NCBI GenBank assembly: GCA_963709525.1
Contig: CAVPXB010000013.1
Span: 1 to 64,000 of the forward strand
DNA from: CAIWHR01 sp963709525
GTDB taxonomy: Bacteria > Pseudomonadota > Gammaproteobacteria > Burkholderiales > Casimicrobiaceae
Direction: 5' to 3'
DNA length: 64,000 bases
Shown: one piece after another, positions 35,054-44,256 of the stretch
Position numbering within the stretch: position 1 is the first letter of the stretch
Layout: the number at the start of each line of letters is the position of its first letter
Translations under genes and position numbers: made by a program
Notes under the pieces: model-generated
What the model was told of the DNA's origin: nothing
Seen by the model: the letters and a program-made list of their open reading frames with translations, nothing else
Databases searched by the model: none

Positions 35054-35731
35054 TCAGAACCCGCTGTTGCTGAAGGGCAGGACGAGTCTCTTGACCAGCT
35101 GAATCAGATCGTCACGCACGCGCGCCAGGTGTTCGCGCATCTGCATTTCAGCTTTCTCCGCGTCCCCGGACAGCACGCTGCGGACAAAGTCTGCATGTTC
35201 GCCGATGGACTTCTCGGTGCGGCCTTGGAGGGCAACGTAACCCAGGCGGATGCGATGCCACTGATCATTGAGATTCTTGATGACTTGCTCTGCGCGTTCG
35301 TTGCTCGCCATCAGAAAAAGGACGTTGTGCAGGTGGATGTCCGCCTGGAGCCAGGCGTCGGGGTCGTCGTTTTCGACGGCGGATTTCATGTCCGCCAGTG
35401 CACCGGCAAGGTCCTTGCGCAGCGCCTTGTCGGTACATTCGGCGGCCTTGCGGACAACCATTCCCTCGATGGCGATCTTGAGGTCGAAGATCTCGTAGAT
35501 GTCCGCCAGCTCGAGCATATAGACGCGCCATCCCTTGCGCGCCTCGTTGACCAGCAGCCCCTCTTTCTCCAAACGCTGGAAGGCTTCGCGCACCGGTGTC
35601 CGGCTGATGCTCAGTCTCTCGGCGATCTGCGCGTCGTTGATGAACTCGCCGGGCTTGAAGCCCAGATTGATGATCTGCCCGCGCACATAGTCGTACGTTT
35701 GCTGCTGGTAGGTGGCCGATTCTTTGCCCAT
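35054..35731 (-). CDS. GntR-family (FCD) transcriptional regulator
   Basis: 225 residues from the ATG at 35729-35731. Winged helix at residues about 5-75 (TYDYVRGQIINLGFKPGEFINDAQIAERLSISRTPVREAFQRLEKEGLL) and FCD domain afterwards (EIFDLKIAIEGMVVRKAA, DIHLHNVLFLMASNERAEQ, EHADFVRSVLSGDAEKAE). It is divergent from the transketolase-ABC-kinase operon that starts at 35910. Two direct copies of GATATATTG in the gap are candidate operators. It probably controls that operon. Confidence 0.9.
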   Translation of the reverse strand: MGKESATYQQQTYDYVRGQIINLGFKPGEFINDAQIAERLSISRTPVREAFQRLEKEGLLVNEARKGWRVYMLELADIYEIFDLKIAIEGMVVRKAAECTDKALRKDLAGALADMKSAVENDDPDAWLQADIHLHNVLFLMASNERAEQVIKNLNDQWHRIRLGYVALQGRTEKSIGEHADFVRSVLSGDAEKAEMQMREHLARVRDDLIQLVKRLVLPFSNSGF

Positions 35732-35830
35732 GGCTCTGCTTCCTGCGCGGAGAGACTGTCTTTGGCGCTGATAGGTTAGCACGGGCTCAGTCCCGGCCAG
35801 CGATTACAGTATTCATGATGCTTGCTTTTC

Positions 35831-35859
35831 GATATATTGCAGGATATATTGGAGTATAC
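35831..35859. promoter_or_regulatory. Direct GATATATTG repeats and a GTATAC palindrome
   Basis: GATATATTG at 35831-35839 and again at 35843-35851, 12 bases apart, followed by GTATAC at 35854-35859. They form an AT-rich island in GC-rich DNA between divergent gntR and the catabolic operon, so they are likely GntR operator and promoter sequence. Confidence 0.5.
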
Positions 35860-35909
35860 GCGAACCGGACGAATCTGTTTTCCGTTTTGAGAAACCACGC
35901 GAGGCTCCT

Positions 35910-36818
35910 GTGCAACTCTCCCCCGAAAAGCTCTCTGAACTGGATGAGATGGCGTATCAGATCCGCCGCCTGAGCGTGGAGATGATCACCTATGGCAAGT
36001 GGGGGCACATCGGTGGGTCGTTCTCGATGGCCGAGTTCCTGTCCACCCTGTACTTCCAGGTGATGGGTGTTAAGCCCGGGGAGCCCGATTGGGATGGCCG
36101 CGATCGCCTCGTGCTATCGAAAGCACACGGGTCCCCGGCGTTGTACGCGGTCCTGGCGTTGCGCGGCTACTACCCCATCGACGAGGTTTACACCTATTGC
36201 GAACTGGGTGGCTTCGAAGGTCACACCGACATGACGCGCACCCCGGGACTCGAGGCATCGGGTGGCCCCCTGGGGATGGGGCTGTCGGTCGCGGTTGGCA
36301 TGGCGCTGGGCATGCGCTTCAAGGAAAACGCCCGCGGGCGTGTCTTCTGCATTCTCGGTGACGGCGAAACCAACGAGGGCAACGTCTGGGAAGCGGCGAT
36401 GTCGGCCGCGCACTATCACCTCGACAACCTGATCGCCGTCGTCGATTACAACAAGGTCATGGCCAAGGGCTTCGTCTGGGACGAAATGGCGATCGAGCCG
36501 TTCGCCGACAAGTGGCGCGCCTTTGGCTGGGATGTGATCGAAGTCGATGGCCATGACCTTGCAGCGCTCGCGGACGCCTTCCACCGCGCACGCTGGGTCA
36601 TGCCGCGCGGCAAGCCGATCGTCGTCATTGCGCATACCGTCAAGGGCAAGGGCGTCGCGATGGCGGAGTTCAATTACAAGTGGCATACGCACGCTCCCGA
36701 TCCTGCCACTGCCGATGCGATGCTCAAGGAACTCGCCCGCACCTATGGCCGCCCTGAACTTGGCTACAGCAAACTGGGGGAACCGGAAGTGAAGGAGGAC
36801 TTTTATGGCGGCGAATGA
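35910..36818 (+). CDS. Split transketolase, N-terminal (ThDP pyrophosphate-binding) subunit
   Basis: 302 residues from the GTG at 35910. The subunit carries the ThDP/Mg motif GDGETNEGNVWEAAM (near residues 152-166) and histidines of the transketolase active site (GHIGGSFSMAEF, SKAHGSPALY, GGPLGMGLS). Length matches the N-terminal half of split transketolases; the C-terminal half is the next gene, whose start overlaps this one by 14 bases. Similar pairs include AptA/AptB, which cleave apulose 4-phosphate in D-apiose catabolism. The operon context argues against a housekeeping role in the pentose-phosphate pathway. Confidence 0.9.
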   Translation: MQLSPEKLSELDEMAYQIRRLSVEMITYGKWGHIGGSFSMAEFLSTLYFQVMGVKPGEPDWDGRDRLVLSKAHGSPALYAVLALRGYYPIDEVYTYCELGGFEGHTDMTRTPGLEASGGPLGMGLSVAVGMALGMRFKENARGRVFCILGDGETNEGNVWEAAMSAAHYHLDNLIAVVDYNKVMAKGFVWDEMAIEPFADKWRAFGWDVIEVDGHDLAALADAFHRARWVMPRGKPIVVIAHTVKGKGVAMAEFNYKWHTHAPDPATADAMLKELARTYGRPELGYSKLGEPEVKEDFYGGE

Positions 36819-37776
36819 CGCACGCGGGACTGCAGTCGAGATGCGGGATGCCTTCGGGCAGACGCTGGTGGAGTTGGGACGCCAGTACCCGAAGATGATC
36901 ACGCTGGATGCCGATCTGCACACCTCGTCGAAGGCGACGATGTTCAAGCAGGCCTATCCGCAGCGATTCATCCAGGTGGGAATCGCCGAGCAGAATCTGT
37001 TCGGCATTTCCGCCGGGCTGGCGTTGAGCGGTTTCATGCCCTTCCCTTCGACGTTCGCGGTTTTCGCGACGCGACGCGCGCTGGACCAGATCGCCATTTC
37101 GATCTGCTTTCCCAACCTGAACGTGAAGATTCCCGGTTCGTATGTGGGACTTCCCACCAGCCGTGCCGGCGCGTCGCACAACTGCATCGAGGACATCGCG
37201 GTCATGCGCGCGCTGCCCAACATGCGCGTGGCCGACCCCGCCGACGCCGCCGATTTGCGCGCCATCATGCGCGCTGCCGCAGAAGTGCATGGCCCGGTCT
37301 ATTTCCGCATCGCGCGCCTGGCGATGCCGCCGATCTTCGGCGCGGATCACAAGTTCGAGTGGGGGAAGGGAGTTCTCCTGCGCGAAGGCCGCGACGTGAC
37401 GCTGTACTCCACCGGCATCATGACCACCTTCTGCCTCAACGCAGCCGACTTGCTGGCCGCCGAAGGGATCACTGCCGACGTCGTGCACCTGGGCTCGATC
37501 AAGCCCATCGACCGCGAGTTGATTGCCGCCAGCGCTGCCCGCACCGGCTGCGCCGTCACCGCGGAAAACGCCACCATCAACGGCGGCTTCGGCGCGGCGG
37601 TCCTGGAAGTGCTCGGCGAGGCGTGTCCGGTGCCCGTGCAACGCATCGGAGTGCGTGACCGCTGGGCGGACAGCGGCGGCATCAAGGAGCTCTTCACCCA
37701 TCACGGCATGCAGCCGGAAGACATCGCCGTTGCCGCCAGGAAGGCGATCAAGGCCAAGGGCGGGGCACTGAAATGA
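36805..37776 (+). CDS. Split transketolase, C-terminal (pyrimidine-binding) subunit
   Basis: 323 residues; GAAGGAGGA lies just upstream of the ATG at 36805. Conserved blocks: ITLDADLHTSSKATMF, FIQVGIAEQNLFGISAGLALSG (the catalytic Glu that activates ThDP is in GIAEQN) and VAAENATINGGFG-like VTAENATINGGFG in the C-terminal domain. It pairs with the upstream gene. In the cell the heterotetramer would move a two-carbon ketol unit between a ketose phosphate and an aldose phosphate. The donor is unknown. Confidence 0.9.
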   Translation: MAANDARGTAVEMRDAFGQTLVELGRQYPKMITLDADLHTSSKATMFKQAYPQRFIQVGIAEQNLFGISAGLALSGFMPFPSTFAVFATRRALDQIAISICFPNLNVKIPGSYVGLPTSRAGASHNCIEDIAVMRALPNMRVADPADAADLRAIMRAAAEVHGPVYFRIARLAMPPIFGADHKFEWGKGVLLREGRDVTLYSTGIMTTFCLNAADLLAAEGITADVVHLGSIKPIDRELIAASAARTGCAVTAENATINGGFGAAVLEVLGEACPVPVQRIGVRDRWADSGGIKELFTHHGMQPEDIAVAARKAIKAKGGALK

Positions 37777-38576
37777 CCTTCCCTTCCGACCCCATCCGCT
37801 GGTTCGCCGAGACGCTGCGCCTGACGGGCGTGGCGCATACCGCGCCCGAAACGCAGGGCGAGCCGGAGTTCGTCGGCAAGAGGCTCGGTTTGCTCAACGG
37901 TTCCTCCTGGGTTACCCCCTGGGCGAACTACTTCGGGCGGCGATTTGTCCCCGGCGTGCACCTCATCAACGTCGGCAATGAGGCCGTGCAGATCAACTTC
38001 ATGGAAGCCCACCAGCGCGGACTGCCGACGCCGCCGCCATCCAATATCGACGCCTTTGTCCGCTACGCCCGTGATCTCGTCGAACTCGGCAACGTGGATG
38101 CGATTCTGATCACCTGCTCGACGATGAATCGCTCGTACCCGGCGGTGATGGAGGCGATGAAGCCGTACGGCGTCGCCGTCATCCAGATCGACCGCCCCCT
38201 GATGGAGCGCGCCGTGAGGCACGGCGGCAAGACGCTGGTGATCGCAACCCATGGACCGACCGTTGCCAGCACCCGGGCGCTGCTGCACGAAACAGCCGAA
38301 GAACTCAGGACGTCCGTTGATTTTGCGGGCGTAACCGTCGAGGCCGCCTGGCATCGCCTGGCGAAGGGCGACGTGCAGGAACACAACGAATTGCTGGCGC
38401 AGGCGATTCGCGTCCACCAGCAATCCGAGAAAATCGACTCGGTGGTGCTGGCGCAACTTTCGATGACCGTTTTCCTGTTGAGTCACCCCGATCCGCTGGC
38501 CGAGTTCGGCATTCCCGTCCTTACCAGCGGTCAGTGCGGTTTCGAACGTGCCGCCGAGGTCCTGAGAAATGGCTGA
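37773..38576 (+). CDS. Asp/Glu/hydantoin-racemase-family protein
   Basis: 267 residues. The two catalytic cysteines of the family appear as ILITCSTMNRSYPAVMEAM (near residue 111) and LTSGQCGFERAAEV at the C-terminus. The family includes amino-acid and hydantoin racemases, maleate isomerase and decarboxylases. The ATG overlaps the stop of the transketolase subunit, and the end overlaps the ABC ATPase start by 8 bases, so the protein is part of the operon and probably acts on its substrate. The reaction is unknown. Confidence 0.8.
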   Translation: MTFPSDPIRWFAETLRLTGVAHTAPETQGEPEFVGKRLGLLNGSSWVTPWANYFGRRFVPGVHLINVGNEAVQINFMEAHQRGLPTPPPSNIDAFVRYARDLVELGNVDAILITCSTMNRSYPAVMEAMKPYGVAVIQIDRPLMERAVRHGGKTLVIATHGPTVASTRALLHETAEELRTSVDFAGVTVEAAWHRLAKGDVQEHNELLAQAIRVHQQSEKIDSVVLAQLSMTVFLLSHPDPLAEFGIPVLTSGQCGFERAAEVLRNG

Positions 38577-39687
38577 GCTCGTCTTTCGGAACGTGATGAA
38601 GCAGTACGGCGTCACTACCGTGGTCGAGGATTTCAACCTGACCATTCAGGACAAGGAATTCATCGTGCTGGTCGGACCGTCGGGATGCGGAAAGACGACC
38701 ACCTTGCGCATGATCGCCGGGCTCGAGGACGCTTCCGCCGGCGAGATGTACATCAACGGCCGCCTGGTGAACGACGTGGAGTCGAAGGACCGCGACATCG
38801 CCATGGTGTTCCAGAGTTACGCGCTGTATCCGCACATGTCGGTGTTCGAGAACATGGCGTTCGGCCTGCAACTGCGAAAGTTCCCCAAGGCAGAGATCGA
38901 CCGGAGGGTGCGCGAGGCCGCCGACATCCTGCGCATCGATCACCTGCTGGAGCGAAAACCGAAAGAGCTGTCCGGCGGCCAGCGCCAGCGCGTGGCGCTC
39001 GGGCGGGCGATCGTGCGCGAGCCGCAGGTGTTCCTGATGGATGAGCCGCTTTCGAACCTGGACGCCAACCTGCGGGTGCAGATGCGGTCAGAGATCGCGA
39101 AGCTGCGCCATCGCCTGGAAGCGACCGTGGTCTATGTGACGCATGACCAGACGGAGGCCATGACGATGGGGGACCGTATCGTCGTCATGAAAGACGGCTT
39201 CATCCAGCAGGTCGACACGCCGATGCGTCTCTACAACGAGCCGGCCAACCTGTTTGTCGCCAAATTCATCGGTTCTCCCGCCATGAATTTTCTGTCCGTG
39301 CGCCTGGTGGAGCAAGCCGGGCAGCTGCTGTTGTCCGCTCCGGGTTTTCTTCTGCCGGTGTCCTTGTCCTACCGGACCCGATTGCTGCCTTACGCGGACA
39401 AGGACGTCATCGTCGGCATCCGTCCCGACACGATCCATGACGACACCGCCTTTCTTGCTGCGCACCCGGAGTGGTCACTGGACGTGCATGTCGACGTGGT
39501 CGAACCCATGGGATCGGAGAGCTACATCTATTTCAGCCTCAACGGCGACGGCTTCGTGGCGCGCGTCGCACCGGAAAGCTCGGCGCGCGTGATGGCGCAG
39601 CACCGCCTGGCATTCGACATGGACAAGGTTCATTTCTTTGACGCGGTTACGCAGAAGGCCGTCGGGAGGTTCGTGCAACAAGCCTGA
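38569..39687 (+). CDS. UgpC/MalK-type sugar ABC transporter ATPase
   Basis: 372 residues. Walker A is VGPSGCGKTTTLRMIAGL, signature LSGGQRQRVALGRA, Walker B VFLMDEPLSNLDANLR, H-loop VTHDQTEAM. The C-terminal regulatory OB-fold domain (residues about 240-372) contains GSPAMNFLSVRL and HVDVVEPMGSESYIYF, as in MalK/UgpC. It powers the importer formed with the binding protein at 39799 and the two permeases. The gene is intact, unlike its paralogue at 30675. Confidence 0.92.
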   Translation: MAELVFRNVMKQYGVTTVVEDFNLTIQDKEFIVLVGPSGCGKTTTLRMIAGLEDASAGEMYINGRLVNDVESKDRDIAMVFQSYALYPHMSVFENMAFGLQLRKFPKAEIDRRVREAADILRIDHLLERKPKELSGGQRQRVALGRAIVREPQVFLMDEPLSNLDANLRVQMRSEIAKLRHRLEATVVYVTHDQTEAMTMGDRIVVMKDGFIQQVDTPMRLYNEPANLFVAKFIGSPAMNFLSVRLVEQAGQLLLSAPGFLLPVSLSYRTRLLPYADKDVIVGIRPDTIHDDTAFLAAHPEWSLDVHVDVVEPMGSESYIYFSLNGDGFVARVAPESSARVMAQHRLAFDMDKVHFFDAVTQKAVGRFVQQA

Positions 39688-39798
39688 CCGAGGAGGGCCG
39701 AACGTCGCTGACGCAGTTTCCGGGCGCGGCCCGAAAGGCGATGGAAGAAGGGCGAGGCGATGAAAAGCCCCGCGGTTTGATCAACAAGCGATGGAGGC

Positions 39799-41115
39799 AT
39801 GGGAAAAATGAACCAAGAAAACAGGTTTGCCGGACGACTCGGTGCGCGCTTGGCAATGGCGGCGATGGCGTTCTTCGCCTTCGCGCTGGCAGCGCCGATG
39901 GCGGCAGCAGCAGAAAAGATCACCCTCTGGAGCCACTGGGCGGATGAACAGAACAAGAAGGATTTCGTCATGGAAGCGGTCAAGCGCTTCAAGGACAGGA
40001 ACCCGGGATTCGAGGTGGAGGTGGTGTGGTATCAGAAGCCGCAATTGATCACCGCACTCACCACGTCGTTCCAGGCGGGATCGGGACCGGACATCTTCTA
40101 CCTGGAGCCGGCGATCACGGGTGCGTTCCCGCCCTTTGTCGACAACGGCTTCATGTACGACATCTCGAAGCAGGTCGACCCGTTCATCGAGGCCTGGGCG
40201 CACCCCTTTGCCAAGAAGGGCAACATGACCTACTTGTTGCCGCTCGAGGCCTACATGCCGGTCCTGTACTACAACAAGGACATCATGAAGAAGGCGGGCG
40301 TGACCATTCCTGCCGACGGCCGGATCGACGGCGACGTGCTCAAGGACATCGTGGCAAAGACGAAGGCGGCAGGCGTGACGCCTTTTTCAGCCGGCACGAT
40401 GGACCGTGACTGGGCGGGCAGCCTGGTGACCGAATCGATTCTGCTGCGTTTCCTCGGACAGGAAAAATGGCAAGGCATCCCGACCGGAAAGACAGCGTGG
40501 ACCGACCCCGACGTCGTCGCCGGACTGAAGTACGTGGAGGATCTGGTGAAGGCCGGCGCCTATTCGCAGGGTGTCTCGTCCATCAAGCTGGGCGAGAGTC
40601 ACGGCCTGTTCTTTGGCGGCAAGTACGCGATGTTCCCGATGCGGACGTTCTTCGGGGGCCGGGCCTTCGTTCCGGTCGAGAAGGGAGGCATGGCGGCGGA
40701 CTTCCCGCTGGGAGTAATGGACTTCCCGACAGTGAAAGGCGGCAAGGGCAATGACTTGAGCTATATGCAGGTCGGGGGCTCCTACGGCGTGAATGCCAAG
40801 AGCAAGAACCCGCAAAAGGCGGCCGAACTGCTCGGCATGATGGCGACGCCGGACATGGCCGCGATGTGGATGGACAAGGTGAAGGGACAAACCGGGATCA
40901 AGGCCGATGCCAAGGCCATCAACGACCCGTATTTCAAGATGCTGGGCGATGCCACCAAGGGGCTTAAGCTGCTGCCCGGACCGATGGAACTCGGCATGGA
41001 CTCGACCTATCGCGACGTTTTCTTCAAGACTTCCACGGCGCTGGTTGCCGGCCACATGACGGCTGACGCCATGGTGAAGCAGATGGAAGAAGCCCGGGCC
41101 AAGCTGAAGAAGTAG
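39799..41115 (+). CDS. Sugar ABC transporter periplasmic binding protein
   Basis: 438 residues; signal peptide 1-38 (hydrophobic core LAMAAMAFFAFALAAPMAAAA). The mature protein begins EKITLWSHWADEQNKKDF and follows the family 1 (MalE/UgpB) pattern with YLEPAITGAFPPFVDNGFMYDIS, PLEAYMPVLYYNKDIMKKAG and GGKYAMFPMRTFFGGRAF. It delivers the substrate of this operon, probably a short sugar or sugar acid. The 111-base gap before it has no visible signal. Confidence 0.9.
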   Translation: MGKMNQENRFAGRLGARLAMAAMAFFAFALAAPMAAAAEKITLWSHWADEQNKKDFVMEAVKRFKDRNPGFEVEVVWYQKPQLITALTTSFQAGSGPDIFYLEPAITGAFPPFVDNGFMYDISKQVDPFIEAWAHPFAKKGNMTYLLPLEAYMPVLYYNKDIMKKAGVTIPADGRIDGDVLKDIVAKTKAAGVTPFSAGTMDRDWAGSLVTESILLRFLGQEKWQGIPTGKTAWTDPDVVAGLKYVEDLVKAGAYSQGVSSIKLGESHGLFFGGKYAMFPMRTFFGGRAFVPVEKGGMAADFPLGVMDFPTVKGGKGNDLSYMQVGGSYGVNAKSKNPQKAAELLGMMATPDMAAMWMDKVKGQTGIKADAKAINDPYFKMLGDATKGLKLLPGPMELGMDSTYRDVFFKTSTALVAGHMTADAMVKQMEEARAKLKK

Positions 41116-41148
41116 GGCGCAGCATCGCCAAGGCAGGAGGAGAAGCAC

Positions 41149-42063
41149 GTGAAACCGGGATGGAACCGAAAGCGGCTCAAGTATCTCAACACGGCGGCCC
41201 TGTTTCTCGCTCCTGCCTTGCTGTTCTATCTGCTGCTCATCGTTTTTCCGTTGCTCCAGAGCCTGGCCTTCAGCTTTTTCAAGGTGGACATTCTGGGCGG
41301 CGAAGCCACCTACCAGTTTGTCGGATGGGACAACTACCGGGCGGTCATCGACGACGCGGTGTTCTGGCGGTCGGCCCGCAACACCCTGATCTGGGCGACG
41401 ACCTCGCCCGTCCTCGAAATTCCGGCCGGATTGCTGCTGGCGCTGTATCTGCAACGCGGCACCCGGATGACCAAGCTGATGCGGGTGCTCTGGTTCATGC
41501 CGGTGCTGCTGCCGCAGATCGTCGTCGGCATCATCTGGGCCTGGATCTACAACTCCGAGTGGGGTGCGCTCAACCAGATCCTGAAGACCATCGGCCTCGA
41601 GCGCTGGATGCGGGCGTGGCTTGGCCATCCCGACACCGCATTGCCTGCGCTCATCCTGGTCACCACCTGGACCTGGATCGGGTTCAACATGATCATCCTG
41701 CTGGCCGCGGTCTCCTCGATCCCCAAGGACCTGATCGAAGCGGCCAAGCTGGATGGCGCCAATCGCTGGCAGGTGCTCAGGCGTGTGATCGTTCCACTGA
41801 TCACGCCGGTCATCGTCAACCTGATGATTCTGTGCTTCATCGGCAAGATGAAGGTCTTCGACCTGATCTGGTCGACGACGCAGGGCGGCCCGATGTGGGC
41901 CACCGAGACGGTGGCAACGTATACCGTCAAGCGGGCCTTCTACTGGAACACCTTCGAAAAGGGCTATCCCAGCGCGATGGCCACGATGTGGTTCGTCATC
42001 ATCCTGCTCATCTCGATTCTGGTGACCCGCGCGATGCAGAAAAAAGACGCGCTGCAGTACTGA
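41149..42063 (+). CDS. MalF-type sugar ABC transporter permease
   Basis: 304 residues from the GTG at 41149, behind an AGGAGGAG site. Six membrane helices; the EAA loop reads KDLIEAAKLDGANRWQVLRRVIVPLI (near residues 190-215). It forms the channel with the next gene product and couples to the ATPase. The spacing to neighbours (33 and 19 bases) shows a single operon. Confidence 0.9.
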   Translation: MKPGWNRKRLKYLNTAALFLAPALLFYLLLIVFPLLQSLAFSFFKVDILGGEATYQFVGWDNYRAVIDDAVFWRSARNTLIWATTSPVLEIPAGLLLALYLQRGTRMTKLMRVLWFMPVLLPQIVVGIIWAWIYNSEWGALNQILKTIGLERWMRAWLGHPDTALPALILVTTWTWIGFNMIILLAAVSSIPKDLIEAAKLDGANRWQVLRRVIVPLITPVIVNLMILCFIGKMKVFDLIWSTTQGGPMWATETVATYTVKRAFYWNTFEKGYPSAMATMWFVIILLISILVTRAMQKKDALQY

Positions 42064-42082
42064 ACGACACGACGAAGGACGG

Positions 42083-42940
42083 ATGACGATGCACTGGCTC
42101 AGCAAATCCCAGCGACGCGGCGGGCTGTCGGCGCGAGTGGCCGAGACCCTGCTGATGCTGGGCTATACGTTGTTTACGTTCTCGCCGCTGGCGTGGGTGT
42201 TCACGATGTCGCTCAAGGATACGGCGACCATCCGGAAATCCCCCTACTCGATCCCTCTGGATCCGCGTTGGGCCAACTACGTCGACGTGTGGGTCACCTC
42301 CAACTACTCCCAGTACTTCATCAACAGCGGCTACGCGGTGGGCCTGGCGATCGTCGTGCTGATCCTGGTGGGTTCGATGGCCGCCTATGCCTTCGCTCGC
42401 ATGCCCTTCCGCGGCTCGGAGTTCCTGTTCCTGGCCATTTTCGCCTCGATCATGCTTCCCGCCCAGGTGTTGCTGATTCCGCTGTTCCAGCTGCTGGTCA
42501 AGTACGGTCTGATCAATACCCTGACCGGTCTGGCCCTGGTGTACGTCGCAGTGCAGCTGCCGATGGCGATCTACATCCTGCGCAGCTTCTTCGCTCAGAT
42601 TCCGCGCGAGTTGAGCGAAGCGGCCCGGATGGACGGGTGCAGCGAGTGGAAGATCTTCTGGAGAATCATGATGCCCATCGCCACGCCTGCCATCAGCACG
42701 ATTCTCATCGTCAACTTTGTCGCGCTGTGGAACGAATTCATCTTCGCGGTCATCTTCATCCAGGACGAGTCCAAGCGCACCTTGCCGCTGGGCGTGATGA
42801 AGTTCGTCGGCGATGTCTATGAAGACCTGGGCCACATGGCGGCCGGACTGGTGATCTCGATCATTCCGGTGCTGGCGCTCTACATGTTCTTCTCCGAGAA
42901 GTTCATCAAGGGGATGTCGGCGGGCGCGGTGAAGGGATGA
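42083..42940 (+). CDS. MalG-type sugar ABC transporter permease
   Basis: 285 residues with six helices. N-terminal TFSPLAWVFTMSLKDTATI and EAA loop PRELSEAARMDGCSEWKIFWRIMMPIATPA are those of MalG/UgpE. The C-terminus ends FFSEKFIKGMSAGAVKG, the conserved tail that contacts MalK-type ATPases. A second in-frame ATG lies at 42089. It follows the first permease by 19 bases and precedes the kinase by 4. Confidence 0.9.
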   Translation: MTMHWLSKSQRRGGLSARVAETLLMLGYTLFTFSPLAWVFTMSLKDTATIRKSPYSIPLDPRWANYVDVWVTSNYSQYFINSGYAVGLAIVVLILVGSMAAYAFARMPFRGSEFLFLAIFASIMLPAQVLLIPLFQLLVKYGLINTLTGLALVYVAVQLPMAIYILRSFFAQIPRELSEAARMDGCSEWKIFWRIMMPIATPAISTILIVNFVALWNEFIFAVIFIQDESKRTLPLGVMKFVGDVYEDLGHMAAGLVISIIPVLALYMFFSEKFIKGMSAGAVKG

Positions 42941-42944
42941 CGCC

Positions 42945-44240
42945 GTGGCCTTGCTGATAGGCGCCATCGCCGACGATTTCACCGGCGGCACCGATCTCGC
43001 AGGCATGCTGGTGAAGGCTGGCATGCGGACGGTACAGATGATCGGCGTGCCCGCGGGCCCGCTGCCGGACGGCATCGACGCCGTGGTGATTGCGTTGAAG
43101 TCGCGCACCGCGGCGGCGGAGATCGCCGTGGCCGAATCGCTGGAGGCGCTGCGCTGGCTGCGTGCCGAGGGCGCACGGCAGATCTACTTCAAATATTGCT
43201 CCACCTTCGACTCGACGCCGCGGGGCAACATCGGCCCGGTTGCCGAGGCGCTGATGGCGGAGCTCGATGCCGACTTTTCCATCGCCTGTCCCGCATTCCC
43301 GGCCAACGGCCGCACCATCTACAAAGGCCATCTCTTCGTCGGCGACGCGCTGTTGTCGGAATCCGGCATGCGCAGTCATCCACTGACGCCGATGACCGAC
43401 GCCAACCTGGTCCGCGTGCTGCAGCAGCAGGTGAAGGGCCAGGTCGGACTGGTTGAGCAGGCAACGGTCGCCAGGGGTGACACTGCCATCCGCGAGCGCT
43501 TTGCCGCGCTCAAGAGCGCCGGCTGCAACCTGGCAGTCGTCGACGCGATTTCCGACGCCGACCTGATGGCCATCGGTGCAGCCTGTGCCGCTCTGCCGTT
43601 GGTAACCGCCGGCTCGGGTGTAGCGCTTGGCCTGCCGCAGAACTTCCGCCGCGCGGGTCTGCTGGCCGACGACTTCGTCGCCGATGCGCTGCCTGTGACC
43701 GGCGGGCGGCGCGCTGTTGTCTCCGGCAGCTGTTCGATCGCAACGCAGGGACAGGTGGCGGCCATGCGTGCCCGGCACCCCGCGTTCAACGTGGATCCCT
43801 TCGACCTGGCCCGCGGCCACGATGTCGTGGGCGCTGCGCTCGATTGGGCGGCGAAACACCTCGATGCCGGTGCGGTTCTCGTCTACGCCACCGCGAGCCC
43901 CGAATCCGTCAAGGCGGTACAGTCGAAGCTGGGTGCCGAGAGAGCGGGCAGCCTGGTGGAAGTCGCCCTGGCCGCCATCGCCAAGGGCCTGGTCCATTCG
44001 GGCGTCGGCCAATTGATCGTGGCCGGCGGCGAGACCGCCGGCGCGGTGGTCAAGGCCCTGGGAATCCACGGGCTGCGTATCGGCCCGGAGATCGACCCCG
44101 GCGTGCCCTGGACCACCGCCATCACCGGGACCCCCGTCGACTGCCCCCTGGCCCTGGCGCTCAAGTCGGGCAATTTCGGCACCCCGGACTTCTTCCTCAA
44201 GGCCTGGGACAGATTGCCACGAGTACAGTGTCACCCCTGA
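42945..44240 (+). CDS. otnK: DUF1537-family four-carbon acid-sugar kinase (OtnK-like)
   Basis: 431 residues from the GTG at 42945. The N-terminus LLIGAIADDFTGGTDLAGMLVKAGMRTV holds the conserved substrate-binding ADDFTGxxD motif. FKYCSTFDSTPRGNIGPVAEAL is the second acid-sugar motif. The C-terminal ATP-binding part contains LIVAGGETAGAVVKALGI and LALKSGNFGTPDFFLKA (KSGNFG is a family hallmark). OtnK phosphorylates 3-oxo-tetronate to 3-oxo-tetronate 4-phosphate. It is followed by an OtnI-like isomerase but no OtnC decarboxylase/aldolase is encoded nearby. The substrate is inferred. Confidence 0.88.
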   Translation: MALLIGAIADDFTGGTDLAGMLVKAGMRTVQMIGVPAGPLPDGIDAVVIALKSRTAAAEIAVAESLEALRWLRAEGARQIYFKYCSTFDSTPRGNIGPVAEALMAELDADFSIACPAFPANGRTIYKGHLFVGDALLSESGMRSHPLTPMTDANLVRVLQQQVKGQVGLVEQATVARGDTAIRERFAALKSAGCNLAVVDAISDADLMAIGAACAALPLVTAGSGVALGLPQNFRRAGLLADDFVADALPVTGGRRAVVSGSCSIATQGQVAAMRARHPAFNVDPFDLARGHDVVGAALDWAAKHLDAGAVLVYATASPESVKAVQSKLGAERAGSLVEVALAAIAKGLVHSGVGQLIVAGGETAGAVVKALGIHGLRIGPEIDPGVPWTTAITGTPVDCPLALALKSGNFGTPDFFLKAWDRLPRVQCHP

Positions 44241-44256
44241 GCGCGAAAGGATCGCC

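Noticed and set aside
40387..42105. 572-codon minus-strand frame opposite the ABC binding protein and permease
   Set aside because: His/Arg/Asp-rich with no domain, antisense to intact transport genes; shadow.
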